Shown one piece after another: positions 60,492-64,000 of a stretch of 64,000 nt of DNA. Source of the DNA: UBA12481 sp942493265 (GTDB taxonomy: Bacteria; Bacteroidota; Bacteroidia; Bacteroidales; UBA12481); contig OW818688.1 in NCBI GenBank assembly GCA_942493265.1, positions 1,054,001 to 1,118,000 of the forward strand, read 5' to 3'. The position numbers and the translations under genes were made by a program. The notes beneath the pieces are model-generated. The model was not told the origin of the DNA and made no database searches. It was given only the letters and a program-made list of their open reading frames with translations. Each line of letters opens with the position of its first letter. Within the stretch, counting starts at the first letter, position 1.

Positions 60492-61808
60492 ATGAGTTCA
60501 AGAAGAGATTTTGTGAAAACCAGTGCAACCGCTGCAGCGGCTGTTGCAGCAGTTTCAATGATTCCGGGCACTGTAGGATGTGCCCCTAAAGATGATGGCA
60601 TACTCACAATCGGTGTCATCGGAGTGAATGGAATGGGTTGGTCAGACCTGTCCGCATTTTTGCGTCAGCCAAATGTGGAGTGCGTGGCACTTTGCGATGT
60701 GGATCAGACGATTTTGAATAAGCGCGCCGGCCAGGTGGAAGAAAAGACGGGTAAAAAACCGGAACTATTCACTGACTTCAGAAAGCTGCTTGAAAGAAAA
60801 GATATTGAAGCAGTTATCATTGGAACACCGGATCATTGGCATGCCGGCATCATGATTGAAGCCTGCAAGGCCGGCAAGCATGTTTATGTTGAAAAGCCGA
60901 TGGCCAACTCGATTTATGAAGTTTTTCAGATGGAAAAAGCCGCCAGGAAATATGACCGTGTGGTGCAGGTGGGTCAATGGCAGCGAAGCGATCCGCACTG
61001 GAATGATGCATTTGCATTTGTGCAGTCGGGCAAGCTCGGAAAAATCCGTACGGTAAAAATCTGGTGTTACGAAAACTGGCTGGTACCTCCCGGCATCGTA
61101 CCCGATGAACCCACTCCGGATGGAGTAGATTACAATATGTGGCTCGGACCGGCCCCGGAACGTCCTTTCAACAGGAACCGCTTCCATTTCAATTTCCGCT
61201 GGTTCTGGGATTATGCAGGCGGTTTGATGACCGATTGGGGTGTACACCTTCTGGATATGGCACTCGCCGGCATGCAGGCAGAATTCCCCAAATCCGCGAT
61301 GAGCTCCGGCGGCAAGCTGGCCTTCGTGGACAGTCCGATTGAAACTCCTGATACTCAACAGGTAATATATGAATTCGAAGGATTCAACGTCATCTGGGAT
61401 CATGCCATGGGCATCGGTCTGGGTGATTGGAACCGCGATCATGGTGTTGCCTTTATCGGAAACAACGGAACACTGGTTGCCGATCGTAACGGATGGGAAG
61501 TTCATCCTGAAGTATCCACCAGCGGACCCTTGGTTGAGGAAGTTGCCCGGATAAAAGGAACCGGTCAGGGACTGGACCTTCACGTGAAGAACTTTATTGA
61601 GTGCGTGAAAACGGATAACCGCGAAAGCAATGCCAATCCGACCATCGGAAGAGCTGTTGCCACCATGGCTCACATGGGCAACATTGCCATCAGAACCGGA
61701 CGGAAAATATACTGGGACGCTGCAACCGAAAGCTTCGTAAACGATCCTGAGGCTAACCGGATGATCAAGCCAACCTATCGCGAACCCTGGAGACTAACTG
61801 ATTTCTAA
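60492..61808 (+). CDS. Gfo/Idh/MocA-family oxidoreductase with Tat signal (B)
   Basis: The protein has 438 residues from the ATG at 60492 (MSSRRDFVKTSATAAAAVAA, a twin-arginine signal and possible lipobox Cys in VGCAPK). A start at 60450 would add 14 residues. The Rossmann motif is IGVIGVNGMGWSDLSAFL. The catalytic EKP is in VYVEKPMANSI. It is close to oxidoreductase C and only distantly to A. It acts on sugar hydroxyls, probably 3-keto formation or reduction. Confidence 0.88.
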   Translation: MSSRRDFVKTSATAAAAVAAVSMIPGTVGCAPKDDGILTIGVIGVNGMGWSDLSAFLRQPNVECVALCDVDQTILNKRAGQVEEKTGKKPELFTDFRKLLERKDIEAVIIGTPDHWHAGIMIEACKAGKHVYVEKPMANSIYEVFQMEKAARKYDRVVQVGQWQRSDPHWNDAFAFVQSGKLGKIRTVKIWCYENWLVPPGIVPDEPTPDGVDYNMWLGPAPERPFNRNRFHFNFRWFWDYAGGLMTDWGVHLLDMALAGMQAEFPKSAMSSGGKLAFVDSPIETPDTQQVIYEFEGFNVIWDHAMGIGLGDWNRDHGVAFIGNNGTLVADRNGWEVHPEVSTSGPLVEEVARIKGTGQGLDLHVKNFIECVKTDNRESNANPTIGRAVATMAHMGNIAIRTGRKIYWDAATESFVNDPEANRMIKPTYREPWRLTDF

Positions 61809-61809
61809 C

Positions 61810-63156
61810 ATGGCTCAAAGCCGCAGAAACTTCCTCGCCACCGGTCTGAGTCTGGCAGCCGGGGCAGGTTTGGCCGGTTTGCTGCCCTCAGCTGCCGGGT
61901 TAACCTCCTGCACCACCGGGAAGCGACCGGGCGACCGTATCCGGGTTGCCCTGATCGGCTGCCGGAACATGGGATTCAGTGATGCCTGCGCTTTTATTGA
62001 ACAACCTGATGTTGATCTGGTTGCGGTTTGCGATATCGATAAAAATATCCGTCAGGAACGGGTTAATGATATCCAGAAATATGCGTATGACAAAAAGATA
62101 ACCGTTCCCAAGCTCGACCAGTATGAAGATTTCAGAAAAGTACTGGAGCGGAAGGATATTGATGCGGTTATCATTGCCACACCCGACCATTGGCATGCCC
62201 TGATAACCATCATGGCCTGTCAGGCCGGCAAGGATGTTTATGTCGAAAAACCGGCCGCAAATTCCATTTTCGAGGCAGATCAGATGGTGAATGCCGCAGC
62301 CCGTTACAATAGGGTTGTGCAGGTGGGTCAATGGCAGCGCAGCGGTTTGCACTGGCAGGAAATGGTTGATTTTATCCAATCTGAGAAACTGGGTCCGATC
62401 AGCCATGTGGATGTATGGCGGCATGGGGGAAATTCCGTTCCGAAAGTGCCCGATGCCCCGGTTCCGGCCGGTGTTAATTATGATATGTGGCTTGGACCGG
62501 CTCCTTTAAGGCCATTCAATCCCAACCGGTTTCATTACAATTTCAGATGGTACTGGGATTATGCCGGAGGAAAAATGACCGACTGGGGCGTTCACCTGCT
62601 GGATATGGCCATGTGGGCGCTTAAGCTGGATCAGCCCGACAGCATTACGGCAACCGGGGGAAACCTCGTTTATCCTGATGATGCCATGGAAACTCCTGAT
62701 ACGTTGACGGTTGAATACCAATTTGACCAGACGGTTGTGGTGTGGCAAAACAATTTCGGCCTGAAAACCAATGAATTTGGCTTCGATCACGGCCTGGCCT
62801 TTCACGGTGAAAATGGTGTTTTACGCGCCAACCGAAGTTTTTGGGAGGTAGTTCCGGCACAAATCGACGGAATCCCGGTTACAGAGCCTGTTCCCCGAAA
62901 TATGAATGCAGGTAACGACCTTGCCCTCCACGTACGGAATTTTCTGGATTCCATCAAAACCCGGAATTTTGAAACCGCCGCCAGCATTGTAATCGGGCGC
63001 GATGTGGCACGAGTGGCCCATCTGGGAAATATCGCCTACCGGTCAGGCATAAAACTGAATTGGAACGCTGAAACCGGTACTTTTAATGAAAAAGATGCCA
63101 ATAAATTTTTAGAACCCCAGTTCCGAAAACCCTGGGAAATCAATAAAATACTATGA
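61810..63156 (+). CDS. Gfo/Idh/MocA-family oxidoreductase with Tat signal (C)
   Basis: The protein has 448 residues. It starts MAQSRRNFLATGLSLAAGAG, a twin-arginine signal, with a Cys in LTSCTTGK. Motifs are RVALIGCRNMGFSDACAF and VYVEKPAANSIF. It begins one base after the stop of B and overlaps the DUF1080 gene by 4 bp, so the three are co-translated. B and C share NYDMWLGPAP-like blocks and probably form a hetero-oligomer or act in order on a disaccharide. Confidence 0.89.
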   Translation: MAQSRRNFLATGLSLAAGAGLAGLLPSAAGLTSCTTGKRPGDRIRVALIGCRNMGFSDACAFIEQPDVDLVAVCDIDKNIRQERVNDIQKYAYDKKITVPKLDQYEDFRKVLERKDIDAVIIATPDHWHALITIMACQAGKDVYVEKPAANSIFEADQMVNAAARYNRVVQVGQWQRSGLHWQEMVDFIQSEKLGPISHVDVWRHGGNSVPKVPDAPVPAGVNYDMWLGPAPLRPFNPNRFHYNFRWYWDYAGGKMTDWGVHLLDMAMWALKLDQPDSITATGGNLVYPDDAMETPDTLTVEYQFDQTVVVWQNNFGLKTNEFGFDHGLAFHGENGVLRANRSFWEVVPAQIDGIPVTEPVPRNMNAGNDLALHVRNFLDSIKTRNFETAASIVIGRDVARVAHLGNIAYRSGIKLNWNAETGTFNEKDANKFLEPQFRKPWEINKIL

Positions 63157-63875
63157 ATAAACTAATTCTGCTCATTACAGCAGCATGTCTTTATGGTTCA
63201 TCCGCATTTGCACAAGATCCGAAAGTCACGGAAGACTGGACCCGCAAACCGGCAGTAATCAATGCCGGATGTACCCATAAGCCTCCTTCAGATGCCATTA
63301 TCCTGTTTAGAAAAGCCAAAGACCTGTCCAACTGGACCGGCCGGAGCGGACCGGCACAGTGGAAAACTACCTGCCGGACCATCAAGGGAAACGGCACCGG
63401 GGATATTGTCACAAAAGAAAAGTTTGGTGATTGTCAGATACATGTTGAATTCCGGACCCCGAAAAATGCGGAAGGCGACGGACAGGGCCGCGGAAACAGC
63501 GGGGTTTACATTCAAACCCTTTATGAGGTTCAGGTACTCGATTCCTGGGAAAATGAAACTTATTACAACGGACAGGCTGCCGCCATCTATAAACAAGCGG
63601 CTCCGCTGGTAAATGCATCCCGCAAGCCAGGAAAATGGCAGGTTTATGATATCGTTTTTCATGCCCCGAAATTCGCAGCGGATGGCAGTGTTACCAAACC
63701 GGCTTCGCTTACGGTTTTTCATAATGGAGTTCTGGTTCAGGATCATTTTGAACTCATCGGATCCACTACCTATGCAGGATACCCAAAATATGAAAAACAT
63801 GGCGATATGCCGCTTTTGCTGCAGGATCATGGAAATCCCGTACAGTACAGAAATGTTTGGCTGAGAAAATTATAA
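63153..63875 (+). CDS. DUF1080 protein (3-keto-disaccharide hydrolase family)
   Basis: The protein has 240 residues. A signal peptide (MNKLILLITAACLYGSSAFA) precedes a concanavalin-like fold with DLSNWTGRSGPAQWKTTCRT, FGDCQIHVEFRTPKN, RGNSGVYIQTLYEVQVLDSW and HGDMPLLLQDHGNPVQYRNV. The family was named for BT2157 of Bacteroides, which splits 3-keto-disaccharides; this is from memory. It overlaps oxidoreductase C by 4 bp and is followed 7 bp later by a further Tat-type gene. Confidence 0.88.
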   Translation: MNKLILLITAACLYGSSAFAQDPKVTEDWTRKPAVINAGCTHKPPSDAIILFRKAKDLSNWTGRSGPAQWKTTCRTIKGNGTGDIVTKEKFGDCQIHVEFRTPKNAEGDGQGRGNSGVYIQTLYEVQVLDSWENETYYNGQAAAIYKQAAPLVNASRKPGKWQVYDIVFHAPKFAADGSVTKPASLTVFHNGVLVQDHFELIGSTTYAGYPKYEKHGDMPLLLQDHGNPVQYRNVWLRKL

Positions 63876-63882
63876 TCTGAAT

Positions 63883-64000
63883 ATGAAGAGGCGCGATTTC
63901 TTTTTAACATCAGGATTGGCAGTCGCCGGAATGGCGGTCGCCCCGAAATTGCTGTCGTCATGCAGCAGTGAAGCCCGCTTTAAAATATCACTGGCCGAGT
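63883..64000 (+). CDS. Tat-signal protein, probable sugar isomerase/epimerase (5' part only)
   Basis: The first 39 codons are visible before the right edge. The start MKRRDFFLTSGLAVAGMAVA is a twin-arginine signal with a possible lipobox Cys in LLSSCSS, and then the mature part begins FKISLAE. This is usual for periplasmic TIM-barrel sugar isomerases or epimerases that follow DUF1080 genes. The domain itself is outside the window, so the product is inferred from position. Confidence 0.55.
   Translation, partial: MKRRDFFLTSGLAVAGMAVAPKLLSSCSSEARFKISLAE

Noticed and set aside
60765..61673. 302-codon minus-strand frame opposite oxidoreductase B
   Set aside because: It mirrors the real gene and similar antisense frames are seen opposite A and C, which is expected from shared codon use.

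Overview
The window is a piece of a Bacteroidota chromosome, most likely a Bacteroidales or Marinilabiliales-type environmental lineage. The evidence is a PorZ-like component of the type IX secretion system (T9SS), four proteins ending in T9SS-type C-terminal domains, an Oar-like TonB receptor, a DUF4956/VTC cassette, 6-bladed beta-propeller lipoproteins, a short ATP synthase epsilon subunit, and promoters of the Bacteroidota type (TAnnTTTG). No plasmid, phage or insertion-sequence genes are seen.

Layout. Positions 1-2.5 kb hold the 3' end of a porZ-like gene, recO, a small hypothetical gene on the minus strand and two tRNA-Arg genes (anticodons CCT and CCG). Positions 2.5-10.2 kb hold two tandem giant secreted propeller proteins and a secreted protein with two rhamnose-mutarotase-like domains. 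Positions 10.2-14.9 kb hold a phosphodiesterase/pyrophosphatase and an Oar-like receptor on the minus strand. Positions 15.1-17.6 kb hold a lipoprotein, VTC, DUF4956 and DUF2490 cassette. Positions 17.6-35 kb are one run of 20 minus-strand genes: yceD, rpmF, plsX, fabH, bactofilin, the complete F1Fo ATP synthase, a GT9-like gene and a U32 peptidase. A thioredoxin-like gene, an RND exporter and a polyprenyl synthase sit between atpG and atpD. Positions 35-43.8 kb hold a sensor kinase, mnmH, an AIM24-like gene, a VIT-domain T9SS protein, a cysteine desulfurase, rsgA, pepE and a ThiF-like gene.

Positions 43.9-46.4 kb form an ECF sigma module in which the sigma gene and a downstream barrel-protein gene carry the same promoter, TGTAACT-N16-CGTCCTATC. 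An acid phosphatase gene and a 450-bp island of inverted repeats follow. Positions 47.7-53.6 kb hold a TetR-controlled outer-membrane trafficking operon: a LolA-like protein, two FtsX permeases, an ATPase and an outer-membrane protein. Positions 53.8-57.7 kb hold a hipBA pair lying between two paralogous propeller lipoproteins. From 57.8 kb to the right edge there is a sugar-oxidation cluster with three Gfo/Idh/MocA oxidoreductases, ThuA, DUF1080 and the start of a Tat-type protein. Its second half matches, as I recall it, the 3-keto-glycoside operon of Bacteroides.

Beyond the genes, the window carries four degenerate arrays with a strict 7-bp period but different sequences. One lies inside a coding region and one supplies the N-terminus of a gene. 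It also carries a family of perfect palindromic elements, one of which serves as a terminator and another of which supplies a stop codon. These repeats and the sigma-factor promoter pair are the most unusual signals here.
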